DNA from: an uncultured bacterium
GTDB lineage: Bacteria > Bacillota > Clostridia > Oscillospirales > Acutalibacteraceae
DNA: 41,911 nt
Assembly: GCA_934875675.1 (NCBI GenBank)
Contig: CAKXIK010000014.1
Coordinates: 14,042 to 55,952, forward strand
Reading direction: 5' to 3'
Below are positions 41,731 to 41,911 of this stretch, piece by piece. The notes under the pieces were generated by a model. It did no database searches, had not been told where the DNA came from, and was given only the letters and a program-made list of their open reading frames with translations. The position numbers were made by a program, and so were the translations under genes. How positions within the stretch are numbered: position 1 is the stretch's first letter; every line of letters begins with the position of its first letter.

Positions 41731-41911
41731 TTAGTTTCTGGAAATCTTGAGCTTAATCCAAAGATCATCCATTAGCTTATTCGTCGTCTTAGGTAAAGTT
41801 TGAAAAATTTCCGTCTGTTCCAAAACCTCCTCCGGAGGATAAAACATGGGGTCATCACGAATTTCCGGGTCGAGCTCCTCTTTTGCTTCTGTCTGCGGTG
41901 TTGCATAGCCC
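41731..41911 (-). CDS. potD: Spermidine/putrescine ABC transporter binding protein, C-terminal end only
   Basis: The last 59 residues are visible; the rest lies beyond the right edge. They match the PotD C-terminus in order: GYATP, an Ala/Glu-rich turn, LDPEIRDDPMFYPPEEVL, then a short helix region and the terminal DDLWIKLK before the stop. PotD/PotF proteins are extracytoplasmic lipoproteins feeding polyamines to the PotABC importer. Other members of this binding protein family share part of the motif, but the DP-x-x-YPPEEVL stretch is characteristic. Finding it about 9 kb from a polyamine synthesis operon is suggestive, though the gene is on the other strand and not in that operon. Confidence 0.82.
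   Translation of the reverse strand, partial: GYATPQTEAKEELDPEIRDDPMFYPPEEVLEQTEIFQTLPKTTNKLMDDLWIKLKISRN

Noticed and set aside
1..41911. Search for tRNA/rRNA genes, CRISPR arrays, insertion sequences, prophage or toxin-antitoxin pairs
   Set aside because: No cloverleaf with T-loop consensus, no regularly spaced repeats, and no transposase, integrase or phage structural gene was seen among the open frames. The window reads as ordinary chromosomal backbone.

Overview
The window looks like a chromosomal segment of a spore-forming, low-to-mid GC anaerobic Clostridia, most like the Oscillospiraceae/Ruminococcaceae. The grounds are the sporulation genes (ytfJ, spoIIP, gpr, spoIIID and a pdaB-like deacetylase), the hrcA-grpE-dnaK-dnaJ operon behind a perfect CIRCE operator, a class III fructose-1,6-bisphosphatase, strong AGGAGG-type ribosome binding sites and the gene order around scpAB and lepA-hemW. 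There are about 42 protein genes. I saw no tRNA, rRNA, CRISPR array, insertion sequence or prophage.

Layout. 1-4.2 kb (minus): a six-gene run of M50 protease, scpA, scpB, a DUF2953 protein, ytfJ and a DD-carboxypeptidase cut by the left edge. 4.5-4.7 kb (plus): rpmB alone. 4.9-13.7 kb (minus): lepA, an EEP-family hydrolase, hemW, then the HrcA/CIRCE heat-shock operon. 13.8-17.0 kb (minus): a Ser/Pro-rich membrane protein, a tiny membrane protein translationally coupled to spoIIP, spoIIP and gpr. 17.3-20.4 kb: rpsT, a 50-residue membrane peptide, a NagD-like HAD phosphatase, an RluA-type pseudouridine synthase and a 62-residue basic protein whose 3' end contains an intrinsic terminator. 20.5-25.1 kb (minus): an AGE-family epimerase and clpB, with a ribbon-helix-helix-like protein leading the clpB operon. 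25.3-32.9 kb (plus): spoIIID, a roughly 350-nt structured leader ending in a terminator, and a six-gene polyamine operon. 33-41.9 kb: fbp, a zinc-ribbon membrane protein, a pdaB-like gene, aroF, an amino-acid ABC transporter, a HAD phosphatase and the 3' end of a potD-like gene.

How it works together. The polyamine operon encodes a complete route from arginine to spermidine: arginine decarboxylase, agmatine deiminase and N-carbamoylputrescine amidase give putrescine; carboxyspermidine dehydrogenase and decarboxylase give spermidine. A spermidine-synthase-like protein is also present without any S-adenosylmethionine decarboxylase gene in the window, which makes its role uncertain. A polyamine-uptake binding protein lies about 9 kb away.

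Best candidates for something new: (1) the structured leader with promoter, candidate closing stem and terminator upstream of the arginine decarboxylase gene, which matches no riboswitch I recognise; (2) the small Lys/Arg-rich protein with a terminator inside its coding sequence, a layout known from ArfA/BrfA-type ribosome-rescue factors; (3) the SpeE-like enzyme embedded in a carboxyspermidine pathway; (4) the ribbon-helix-helix-like/clpB operon with a large dyad over its -35 box. All four are inferences from sequence alone.
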